Shown one piece after another: positions 1 to 6,330 of a stretch of 6,330 nucleotides of DNA. Source of the stretch: an uncultured Sediminibacterium sp. (GTDB lineage: Bacteria; Bacteroidota; Bacteroidia; Chitinophagales; Chitinophagaceae); assembly GCA_937907555.1 (NCBI GenBank), contig CALEST010000029.1, positions 1-6,330 on the forward strand, given 5' to 3'. The translations under genes and the position numbers were made by a program. The notes beneath the pieces are model-generated. The model was given only the letters and a program-made list of their open reading frames with translations, did no database searches and was not told the DNA's origin. How positions within the stretch are numbered: position 1 is the stretch's first letter; every line of letters begins with the position of its first letter.

Positions 1-827
1 CTGCTCAGGGATTTGACATGATTGCCAATAATATCCGTACCAATAAAAAAACCAATTCAATGGTAGCTACGCAAAAACCCCTGTTGCTAATTAAGCAAGG
101 GGCAGATACCATTTATATTGCTGCCGATACCCTTTATTCAGCCAGGCTTTCCGATCTTACCAAGAAACGTGTTGTTCCTCAGATTCGGGATGCTTCCGGG
201 TTAGATTCCATTTCAAAACAGACCAAGCTTATTCCCAAAGACGAAGAAGACAGTGCTGATAAATTCTTTGAGGCCTACTACAATGTAAAAATATTTTCAG
301 ACTCCCTTCAGGCAACGGGGGATAGTCTTTTTTATTCATTGAAAGACAGCGTATTCCGTTTGTTCAAGAAGCCGATTGTATGGGCACAGGAGAATCAGAT
401 AACCGGAGACACCATTTATCTTTTTATAAAAAACAAGAAACCGGAACGTTTGTATGTATTTGAGAATAGTATGGCTATTAATAAAGTAGACAGCGCTGAT
501 TATTATAATCAATTGAAAGGCACTACTATCAATGCCAATTTTCTGGATGGGAAAATTCATGATATGCGGGCAAAGGGAAATGCGGAAAATGTTTATTACG
601 CGCTGGATGAAGAAAAGAATTTCATTGGGGTAAACAAATCAACTGCAGATATTATTGATGTATTTTTTGAAGATAGTAAACCCCAGAAGGTAGTTTTTTT
701 GCGAAACCTGGAAGGAACTACCTATCCTATGCGTAACACCAATCATGAAGACTTGAAAATCAGGGGATTTAAATGGCTTGAAAATATAAGACCGAAATCA
801 AAGTTTGATCTGCTTATTTTTAAATAA
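1..827 (+). CDS. OstA/LptA-like envelope protein, C-terminal part (5' end outside the window)
   Basis: The frame is open from the left edge (first whole codon at position 3) to TAA at 825-827, giving 274 visible residues. The ATG at 18 falls inside the continuous frame and is probably an internal methionine, so the gene starts upstream of the window. The visible part has the repetitive beta-strand pattern of OstA-like proteins of Bacteroidota: an ADTLY element, FSDSLQATGDSLFYS (about 294-338), PIVW (372-383) and a TGD-I-YL strand (from 402), then the more conserved end with RAKGNAENVYY, TADIIDV and TYPMRN. LptA/OstA-family proteins shuttle lipopolysaccharide across the periplasm, and LptD carries a related N-terminal domain. 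In Bacteroidota this larger family is annotated as organic-solvent-tolerance-like, and its exact role is less established. The signal peptide would be upstream and cannot be checked. nhaA follows after 5 bp, so co-transcription is likely. I am confident of the family and less so of the LPS-transport function. Confidence 0.82.
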   Translation, partial: AQGFDMIANNIRTNKKTNSMVATQKPLLLIKQGADTIYIAADTLYSARLSDLTKKRVVPQIRDASGLDSISKQTKLIPKDEEDSADKFFEAYYNVKIFSDSLQATGDSLFYSLKDSVFRLFKKPIVWAQENQITGDTIYLFIKNKKPERLYVFENSMAINKVDSADYYNQLKGTTINANFLDGKIHDMRAKGNAENVYYALDEEKNFIGVNKSTADIIDVFFEDSKPQKVVFLRNLEGTTYPMRNTNHEDLKIRGFKWLENIRPKSKFDLLIFK

Positions 828-832
828 ATTAT

Positions 833-2011
833 ATGGCTGCGAGAAAAATAGTCCGGAAAATTATCATTGAACCCTTAAAGGTATTCATACACGATAGCCG
901 TTCTATTGGTATCAGTTTATTGCTGGCTACCCTTCTTTCATTGGTTCTTTCCAATATACCCGGTATTTCAGAAGTTTACACCCGATTCTTTCAACTGAGC
1001 ATTGATGGTTCTCAGCAACATGCTTTTGAATGGGGATTTTTTCATTTACCCAATTCAATCATTGTAGTTATTAACGATTTGTTGATGGCTGCATTTTTCT
1101 TTTTGGCAGGGATGGAAATCAAGCGCGAACTGGTAATCGGTGAGCTAGCCTCGATTAAACAATCTATTTTACCGGTTGCAGCTGCCATTGGGGGAATGAT
1201 TATTCCGGCAATCATTTATACTCAGTTCTCCAGAGGAACCGAGTATACAAGCGGATGGGCCATTCCAATGGCAACTGATATTGCTTTTACCCTGGGTATC
1301 GCTTCCCTATTGGGAAACCGGGTGCCGGTTGCTTTAAAAGTATTTATTACAGCACTGGCCATTATTGACGATCTGGGAGCTATTGTGGTAATTGCCCTCT
1401 TTTATGGCAGTCAATTAAAACTTTTTTACCTGTTGTTGAGTGGGCTTATTATGCTGGTCTTATTATCACTTCAAAAAAATAAAGTAAAACTGGGTTGGTA
1501 CAACTGGGCACTGGGTATTGCTTTATGGTACACCATGTTTAATTCTGGCATACATGCAACTGTTGCAGGTGTATTATTTGCCTTTACCATCCCTGTAGGC
1601 AAGCTGCCTGAATTGGAAATTAAATTTCATACGCCGGTATATTTTATTATCATGCCTTTGTTTGCCCTGGCCAATACGGCCATTGTTTTTCCAGAGTCAG
1701 GAATTGGAGCGCTTAACAATTCTTTTTCAGCCGGAATAATTGCCGGTTTGTTCTTAGGAAAACCATTGGGGATTTGCCTTGCCTCTTATTGGATGGTTAA
1801 AAGGAAATGGGCCCAATTACCCAATCTAACCAATTGGCATCAAATGATTGGGGCAGGTATTTTAGCAGGTATTGGATTTACCATGAGTATTTTTATTTCA
1901 ATGCTGGCTTTTTCTGAAACAGCTACACAGGATATTGCCAAGTTGGCTGTGCTGGTAAGTTCTGTTTTTTCAATGATTGTTGGTTATGCCTGGATGGCTT
2001 TGAAAAAATAA
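833..2011 (+). CDS. nhaA: Na+/H+ antiporter NhaA
   Basis: This is a complete 392-residue inner-membrane antiporter, close to the 388 residues of E. coli NhaA. The family exports Na+ (or Li+) in exchange for H+ and serves pH and sodium homeostasis. Key residues are all visible: TD at 148-149 (E. coli Thr132/Asp133, unwound helix IV), the ion-binding pair D179-D180 in ALAIIDDLGA (Asp163/Asp164), H241 in SGIHATVAG (His225, linked to pH response) and K310 in LGKPLGI (Lys300). The motifs FFLAGMEIKREL (89-100) and GIGFTMSIFI (346-355) are also typical. About twelve hydrophobic segments are present, and the loop after H241 is some six residues shorter than in E. coli. The ATG lies 5 bp after the upstream stop and no Shine-Dalgarno sequence is seen, which is normal for Bacteroidota; the basic N-terminus (MAARKIVRK) before helix I fits this start. 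It is probably translated from a shared transcript with the OstA-like gene. No defect is visible. Confidence 0.97.
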   Translation: MAARKIVRKIIIEPLKVFIHDSRSIGISLLLATLLSLVLSNIPGISEVYTRFFQLSIDGSQQHAFEWGFFHLPNSIIVVINDLLMAAFFFLAGMEIKRELVIGELASIKQSILPVAAAIGGMIIPAIIYTQFSRGTEYTSGWAIPMATDIAFTLGIASLLGNRVPVALKVFITALAIIDDLGAIVVIALFYGSQLKLFYLLLSGLIMLVLLSLQKNKVKLGWYNWALGIALWYTMFNSGIHATVAGVLFAFTIPVGKLPELEIKFHTPVYFIIMPLFALANTAIVFPESGIGALNNSFSAGIIAGLFLGKPLGICLASYWMVKRKWAQLPNLTNWHQMIGAGILAGIGFTMSIFISMLAFSETATQDIAKLAVLVSSVFSMIVGYAWMALKK

Positions 2012-2019
2012 TTTATTTT
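2005..2019. other. Convergent gene junction with AT-only palindrome over both stop codons
   Basis: nhaA stops at 2009-2011 (TAA) and the facing kinase gene stops at 2015-2013 (TAA on the minus strand), leaving a single base, T2012, between them. AAAATAA (2005-2011) and TTATTTT (2013-2019) form a perfect 7-bp inverted repeat around that base. It arises because both genes end with a lysine AAA codon followed by TAA. A loop of one base and A/T-only pairing make it a poor intrinsic terminator, and I find no GC-rich stem with a T tract on either side. Transcripts from the two sides therefore probably run into each other's coding region. Confidence 0.6.
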
Positions 2020-3122
2020 CTCCATTCAAAATAAAAAGTACTCCCGGTTTCAGGATTACTTTCCAGTTTAATTTTACCACCCTGTTCTTCCACCAGCATT
2101 TTCAATAAATTTAATCCGACGCCGGTACTGGATTCCCCGGTTGATTTATTTTCGGTGGTTTCAAACAATTTGAATATTCTATTTTGATCTTGCCTTGAAA
2201 TTCCTTGTCCATTGTCTTTCACGTAAAATGTATAAAACTCTGCATTAGAACTATGCAGGCCAATGTTTAGTGCAGGATTGGGATTATTATTGTATTTAAT
2301 GGCATTAGATAATAAATTTTGAAAAACCTGTTGCAATTTAATTTTACGGGTTTGAAAGGTTGGCAAATTCTCATCAATATGCAGTTGCGTATTGGGTTTC
2401 AATGAAAGCATCTTAACAATTTCATTCACAAGTTCGTATGCATTCACTTCCTCAACAACCTGTTCATTCAGGCTTTTTCTGGAATAATCCAAAATAGATT
2501 CAATCATTCCGGTTAATCGCGAGGCTGAGTTGTATATGATTGAAGTATTCTCCAGTAGCTCAGGTTCGTTTTTAACGATATCTTCTTTCTGCATCATATC
2601 AGCCAGCATGGCAATGGTTGCAACTGGAGATTTTAAATCGTGAGAAACAATAAATACAAATCTTTCCAGCTGCTTATTAACCAGTTCGGTTTCTAATACA
2701 CTTTGCTTTAAACGCTGCTGCGCAAAATAGAGTCTTTCAAATACTTTTACTTTAGCCCTGGTTATATTAATATCCAATGGCTTTTGTAAATAATCAACCG
2801 CTCCCTCTTCAAATCCTTTTAAAACAAATTGTTCTTCTTTGCTAATGGCTGTTACAAATATAATAGAGAGGTGTTGGGTTTTTTTATTTAACTGAAGCAT
2901 TCTGGCAACTTCAAATCCATCCATTTCAGGCATCTGAACATCTAACATGACCAATCCAATATTCTCATGTTTTAAAGCCAGTTTTAATGCTTCATTACCT
3001 GAACTTGCCTTTATAAATGATCTTCCTGGCTGAGATAAAATCTCTTCCAGGGCAATCAGGTTCTCTGGCCTGTCATCTACCAGTAAGATTAAAAAGTTAT
3101 CATTATTAGCCAACTGATTCAT
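2013..3122 (-). CDS. Soluble receiver-histidine kinase protein (REC-HisKA-HATPase_c)
   Basis: This is a 369-residue cytoplasmic signalling protein with no membrane segment or signal peptide. Residues about 11-125 form a canonical receiver: acidic pair D16-D17, phosphoacceptor D61 in MLDVQMPEMDG, T91 and K114 before proline. A short helical linker (about 126-152) leads to a HisKA domain with H161 in FIVSHDLKSPVATI. The ATP-binding domain has an N box (QNLLSNAIKYN, N273), G1 box DNGQGI (303-308), F box IFKLF (316-320) and G2 box GVGLNLL (334-340). All residues needed for receiving phosphate, autophosphorylation and ATP binding are present, so it is probably active. The order, receiver before kinase, means phosphorylation of D61 could control the attached kinase. 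It lies 11 bp after the large hybrid kinase on the same strand, which makes it the likely partner. The ATG at 3122 is preceded by ATA triplets and has no Shine-Dalgarno sequence. No output domain is attached, and the downstream target is unknown. Confidence 0.93.
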   Translation of the reverse strand: MNQLANNDNFLILLVDDRPENLIALEEILSQPGRSFIKASSGNEALKLALKHENIGLVMLDVQMPEMDGFEVARMLQLNKKTQHLSIIFVTAISKEEQFVLKGFEEGAVDYLQKPLDINITRAKVKVFERLYFAQQRLKQSVLETELVNKQLERFVFIVSHDLKSPVATIAMLADMMQKEDIVKNEPELLENTSIIYNSASRLTGMIESILDYSRKSLNEQVVEEVNAYELVNEIVKMLSLKPNTQLHIDENLPTFQTRKIKLQQVFQNLLSNAIKYNNNPNPALNIGLHSSNAEFYTFYVKDNGQGISRQDQNRIFKLFETTENKSTGESSTGVGLNLLKMLVEEQGGKIKLESNPETGSTFYFEWRK

Positions 3123-3133
3123 TATTATTATCT

Positions 3134-6100
3134 TTATTTAGACAGCCAGGATTTCATCATGGCTATTAGCTTTTGAATATCAACCGGTTTGGTTATATAA
3201 TCGGATGCCCCGGAAGCAATACACTTCTCTCTGTCTCCTTCCATGGCTTTGGCAGTTAAAGCAATAATTGGTAATTCTTTAAGATTTAATTCATTTCTTA
3301 TCCTCTTCATTGCTTCATATCCATCCATTTCAGGCATCATAATATCCATTAAAACCAAATTGGTATCTGTATGTTGTTTTAACATGTCCAAAGATTCTTT
3401 TCCGTCAGCAGCAGAAATAATATCTGCATGTTCTGATTCAATTGCGGTACTTAATGCATACACATTTCTCATATCATCATCCACAATTAGAATTTTGAAA
3501 CCCTTTAGATTCTTTAAGTCAGAAATGATATCAGAGCTTTGAGCATTTGCTTTCTCTGATCTTTTTAACTGATATAAAAAGGAGTCCAATTCAGTAATCA
3601 GATTGTCGTTTACAGATAGGTCATTACGAATAATTGCTTCAGCAAAAGGTTTTAGCAAATCCTCTTCAGCAGCAGGTACATCATTATCTATTAGTAATAT
3701 GAATGGTATTTTTTTATTCTGTAATACACTTCGCCATTCCTGTAATGCTTCAATCCCCAATTTCAATTGGTTGCCTAAATCTACAATAACACAGTCGATA
3801 TGCTTATTCTCGGTAATTGTTCTTGCTTCATGAATACTATTGGCGTTGTAAAAATTGACTGATTTTAGTTTCTGCTGAAAAATTGAATCAACTTTATTGT
3901 CATTGAAGTAGTCTGGAGAAACCAATAGTACGTTTTTAAAATTTTGTTTTATATAAGCGCTGATTTTATTGAATGCAAGATTCAATCCTTCCAGATTAAT
4001 TGGCTTTTTTACATAAGCCAGTGCTCCCCCTGAATTAAATCGATTGTCATCGAATGCAGATATAATATGAACAGGTATTTGTTTGGTCTCCGGATCATCT
4101 TTCAGAATCTTAAGCAGCGACCAGCCATCCAGTATGGGTAATTGAACATCGAGTATAATTGCATTGGGCCTATATTTTCTGGAATAGAATAATCCCTCAT
4201 CCCCGCTTAGTGCAACTATTGTTTTAAAGTTTTTGTTTCTGGCAAAATCCCTTACAATGGTTGCAAAATTTTCATCATCCTCTATAATTAAGATTACTTC
4301 GTCATTGTCGGTAAGCTGGTTCCTGTCATCGGACACTTTTGTTTGTTCCTGAATATTACTCAATTCAGGTGCAGCTACTGTTTTCAATTCCTCTGTAAAC
4401 TGATTTTGTAGACCTGAAGTTTCAACAGGAACAATTACAGTAAATTCGCTTCCTTGACCTTCTGTACTGCTTACCATTATTTCACCCCCAAGTAATCTGG
4501 CTAATTCCTTGCTAATTGATAAGCCTAATCCGGTTCCGCCATATTTCCGGCTTGTAGAACCGTCTGCCTGCTGAAAGGCATCGAATATTAACTTTTGCTT
4601 TTCTGCTGAAATTCCAATTCCTGAATCTTTTACCTGAATACTGATTCTCTTTCCATCAGGATGTTCCAGTACATTGAAAAGTACAGAAACCTTGCCATTT
4701 TCAGGAGTAAACTTAAACGCATTTGATAAAAGGTTCTTTATTATTTGTTCAAGCCTTAAAACATCTGTTTTAACAGTGCCGGGTAAATACGGATTTTTAC
4801 TGATCGTAAAGTCTATATTTTTTTGTGAAGCAACTACCGAAAACAATTGTTGTAAATCCCTGATGATACTATCAACTTGAGTTTCTTCAATGGTTAGGTC
4901 AATTTTACCTGCTTCAATTTTTGAAAGGTCTAGAATATCATTAATAAGCTTCAGTAAATCTGAGCCGGATCTGTGAATAATACTAGCGTATTCAATTTGC
5001 TTTTCTGTAAGATTCCTTGGATTGTTATCTGCAAGCAATTTGGCCAGTATTAAAACGCTGTTCAAAGGTGTCCTGAGTTCGTGAGACATATTGGCAAGAA
5101 ATTCAGACTTGTATTTGCTTGTCTCCTGTAATTCTTTTGCCTGTCTGCTCAGTTCGTTATTCGTCTGTCTTAATTCTTCCTGCTGTTTAACCAGGCTCTC
5201 CTTGTGCTCTTGCACTTCTGCCAACAAATCATTAATCTTTGCTCTTGCCTGTTCGGCCTGTATTGCGGTTGCAACGTTATGGGCAATATTCTCCAGTAAA
5301 TTTTTCTGATGTGCAGAGAACTTACCAAAAATACCTAATTCAATTAATCCTTTTAACTCATTATCCAGCCAAAGGGGCATACAAAGAATTTCTCCCTTAC
5401 CAGTCATATCGCCCAATGCGGTTTCAACATGCCAGTAATCTCCGGGAACATCCGAAATACTAACTGCCTCTCTCTGCAAGGCTGCATTGCCAATTATACC
5501 TTCTCCTATCCTGAATCCGATTTTTGCATCTGAAGAAATGGCTACGCCTGCGGTCATTTCCAAAGAATTGGATTTTTCGTTTTTAATATAGATAACACCA
5601 GCCGGTACTTCCAGATAGCCAACAACCGATCTGATTACATTGGTTGATAAAGTAAAAAGTGAATTGGATTTTTGAATATGATCATTGATATAGCTAACCC
5701 CTTCCAGCAGTTTATTTTTTTCCGTTGCTACCTGATTAATATCTTCCATCTTAGCTACGGTCTCCTTTAATCTTCTCTCCGATCTGAATCTGCTCTTTAA
5801 CGTAGCTACTACTGCATTTACCAGTATTAATACAATTGCTATCAGAAGTATAACACCCCCAACGATTATTTTGGTTGATACCGAAAACGATTCCTTGATA
5901 CTATTCTCCGTTGCATCCAGTTCAAATATCAGGGAACGTTTTAACTCATCTGTTAAAAGCAAGACTTTTTGAACAGCAGCTTCCTCTGTATCCGCAATTT
6001 CCTGTAATGTATTTCTGGATTGGCCGGATAAAATTTTTCCGTTGTTACCCCAATACAAATTCAGTGCAGTTAATGCTGTATCCAGTGAATTGACTTTATT

Positions 6101-6256
6101 ATTCAGGCTGATATCCTGGGTTAATTCCAGGTGTAATTTTACAAGTATGGGTTTTATGGCAGAGGCAGTTAGCTCATAATTAGTAATATCGCCTTCATTT
6201 CCATCTATCCAATAGTTAAAACGGGCTGAGCGCATTTGTACAATATTGTATTGCAA
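3134..6256 (-). CDS. Membrane hybrid histidine kinase: CHASE3-like, GAF, HisKA, HATPase_c and three receivers; N-terminus uncertain
   Basis: The visible frame from TTG 6256 encodes 1040 residues. In order it holds a CHASE3-like periplasmic helical region (about 1-125, with ARFNYWIDGNE in the place of the usual RGYLLTGDE), one transmembrane helix (about 129-150), a basic helical linker without an obvious HAMP, a GAF domain (about 185-335), a coiled coil (about 335-382), HisKA with H392 in FLANMSHELRTPLNS, and HATPase_c with N512, DSGIGI (544-549) and the GGTGLGLS box (573-580). Receiver 1 (about 653-770) has D660/D661, D703, S733 and K751. Receiver 2 (about 773-892) is degenerate. Receiver 3 (about 920-1038) has D926/D927, D971, T1001 and K1023. 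Kinases of this kind pass phosphate from His to Asp in response to a membrane or cytosolic signal; the ligand is unknown. The expected first transmembrane helix is missing, there is no nearby ATG except residue 8 (6235), and helical coding continues upstream of the TTG to a TAG at 6316. The true start is probably beyond the window, behind a frame break. Confidence 0.9.
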   Translation of the reverse strand: MQYNIVQMRSARFNYWIDGNEGDITNYELTASAIKPILVKLHLELTQDISLNNKVNSLDTALTALNLYWGNNGKILSGQSRNTLQEIADTEEAAVQKVLLLTDELKRSLIFELDATENSIKESFSVSTKIIVGGVILLIAIVLILVNAVVATLKSRFRSERRLKETVAKMEDINQVATEKNKLLEGVSYINDHIQKSNSLFTLSTNVIRSVVGYLEVPAGVIYIKNEKSNSLEMTAGVAISSDAKIGFRIGEGIIGNAALQREAVSISDVPGDYWHVETALGDMTGKGEILCMPLWLDNELKGLIELGIFGKFSAHQKNLLENIAHNVATAIQAEQARAKINDLLAEVQEHKESLVKQQEELRQTNNELSRQAKELQETSKYKSEFLANMSHELRTPLNSVLILAKLLADNNPRNLTEKQIEYASIIHRSGSDLLKLINDILDLSKIEAGKIDLTIEETQVDSIIRDLQQLFSVVASQKNIDFTISKNPYLPGTVKTDVLRLEQIIKNLLSNAFKFTPENGKVSVLFNVLEHPDGKRISIQVKDSGIGISAEKQKLIFDAFQQADGSTSRKYGGTGLGLSISKELARLLGGEIMVSSTEGQGSEFTVIVPVETSGLQNQFTEELKTVAAPELSNIQEQTKVSDDRNQLTDNDEVILIIEDDENFATIVRDFARNKNFKTIVALSGDEGLFYSRKYRPNAIILDVQLPILDGWSLLKILKDDPETKQIPVHIISAFDDNRFNSGGALAYVKKPINLEGLNLAFNKISAYIKQNFKNVLLVSPDYFNDNKVDSIFQQKLKSVNFYNANSIHEARTITENKHIDCVIVDLGNQLKLGIEALQEWRSVLQNKKIPFILLIDNDVPAAEEDLLKPFAEAIIRNDLSVNDNLITELDSFLYQLKRSEKANAQSSDIISDLKNLKGFKILIVDDDMRNVYALSTAIESEHADIISAADGKESLDMLKQHTDTNLVLMDIMMPEMDGYEAMKRIRNELNLKELPIIALTAKAMEGDREKCIASGASDYITKPVDIQKLIAMMKSWLSK
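3581..3940 (-). other. Degenerate middle receiver domain of the hybrid kinase
   Basis: Residues about 773-892 of the large kinase keep the alternating beta/alpha pattern of a receiver but have lost most of the active site. The acidic pair is replaced by S780-P781 (NVLLVSPDYF), the Thr/Ser position reads isoleucine (PFILLID, I856), and the conserved Lys-Pro reads R877-N878. An aspartate at the phosphoacceptor position (D826 in VIVDLGN) remains but lacks the following Met-Pro. Without the magnesium-binding acids and the lysine, normal phosphorylation is unlikely. The domain may be a structural or protein-binding pseudo-receiver between two intact receivers. The fold assignment rests on hydrophobic pattern, position and length. 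Confidence 0.72.
6239..6250. repeat. 12-bp perfect palindrome near the apparent start of the hybrid kinase
   Basis: TACAATATTGTA is its own reverse complement. It is flanked by ATTTG (6234-6238) and, after a 3-base offset, CAAAT (6254-6258), which extends the symmetry imperfectly. It lies just inside the TTG start and directly upstream of the ATG at 6235. If translation began at 6235 it would sit in the leader; otherwise it is coding sequence for a CHASE3-like helix, and chance symmetry is the simpler explanation. Confidence 0.4.
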
Positions 6257-6330
6257 ATCCTGAACATCGCTGATTGATTTTTTAATTTTTATTAAATCAA
6301 CACGAAAAAAATTCTAACAAAAAGCAAAAA
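6257..6330 (-). other. Probable upstream coding sequence of the hybrid kinase, interrupted by a stop next to an A7 run
   Basis: Upstream of TTG 6256, the kinase frame stays open for 19 codons and reads NFFRVDLIKIKKSISDVQD before meeting TAG at 6316-6314. This stretch has the amphipathic helical pattern expected at the beginning of a CHASE3-like domain. A run of seven A's on the plus strand (6305-6311; seven T's in the gene) lies beside the stop. One extra T would join the kinase frame to an upstream frame reading FLLFVRIFF; one T fewer would join it to FCFLLEFF. Both are hydrophobic and open to the window edge, as expected for the missing first membrane helix. No convincing promoter or ribosome binding site is visible in these 74 bases. 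Confidence 0.5.

Noticed and set aside
18..20. ATG at 18 as the true start of the OstA-like gene
   Set aside because: The frame is open upstream to the window edge with sensible residues (AQGFD), and there is no signal peptide after this ATG, which a periplasmic protein would need.
336..560. Open frame on the minus strand inside the OstA-like gene
   Set aside because: It lies wholly within a well-supported gene on the other strand, has no recognisable domain and no start signal; it is a shadow frame.
3121..3130. Short ATT tandem repeat just upstream of the small kinase start
   Set aside because: There are only about three units in an 11-bp gap, which is too short to suggest a variable repeat and is consistent with A/T-rich Bacteroidota leaders.
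3243..3833. Two plus-strand open frames antisense to the hybrid kinase (3243-3542 and 3603-3833)
   Set aside because: Both are antisense to clear receiver-domain coding sequence and their translations resemble no protein family I know.
4674..5463. Plus-strand open frames antisense to the kinase core and GAF region (4674-4880, 5091-5309, 5239-5463)
   Set aside because: They run opposite to conserved HisKA, HATPase and GAF coding sequence; low-complexity Ser/Cys/Leu content is typical of antisense translation.
5911..6093. Plus-strand open frame antisense to the CHASE3-like region
   Set aside because: It has no domain, signal or start context, and the opposite strand is convincingly coding.
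6274..6300. Inverted repeat TTGATTT ... AAATCAA near the right edge
   Set aside because: Arms are 7 bp and AT-rich with a 13-base spacer, no T tract follows on the gene strand, and the bases fit the helical coding frame of the kinase, so neither a terminator nor an operator is supported.

Overview
The window looks like a chromosomal segment from a Bacteroidota bacterium, and the Chitinophagales/Chitinophagaceae seem the best guess. The evidence is the OstA-like protein of the type found in that phylum at the left edge, AT-rich sequence, very short A/T-rich gaps between genes, no recognisable Shine-Dalgarno sequences, and a large multi-receiver hybrid kinase of a style common there. The taxonomy is inferred from protein style and was not tested by a search.

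Layout: two genes run rightward and two run leftward, and the pairs converge near position 2012. The rightward pair is the 3' part of an OstA/LptA-like gene (the frame is open from the left edge to 827), followed 5 bp later by a complete nhaA Na+/H+ antiporter (833-2011). The leftward pair, read from the right edge, is a 1040-residue membrane hybrid histidine kinase (visible frame 6256 to 3134) and, 11 bp downstream, a 369-residue soluble REC-HisKA-HATPase protein (3122 to 2013). The two stop codons at the convergence are 1 bp apart. Coding sequence fills essentially the whole window. I see no RNA genes, mobile elements, CRISPR arrays or long repeats.

How the genes may work together: the leftward pair has the parts of a phosphorelay. 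These are a CHASE3-like periplasmic sensor, a GAF domain, a kinase core, three receivers (the middle one degenerate), and a second protein whose receiver sits in front of its own kinase core. Neither protein carries a DNA-binding or enzymatic output domain, and neither has an Hpt domain, so the output partner must lie outside the window. The rightward pair joins an envelope/LPS-transport-like protein to an inner-membrane antiporter. Their spacing suggests co-transcription, but a functional link is not evident.

Most notable point: the 5' end of the large kinase is odd. The visible frame has no ATG in a sensible place and lacks the first transmembrane helix that a CHASE3 sensor needs. The helical coding pattern continues upstream of the only plausible start (TTG at 6256) until an in-frame TAG at 6316-6314. 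That stop lies next to a run of seven A's, where a one-base change in either direction would restore a frame open to the window edge. This could be a sequencing or assembly error, a pseudogene-type lesion, or a slippage site. Apart from this the region appears ordinary, and I do not see a clearly new system.
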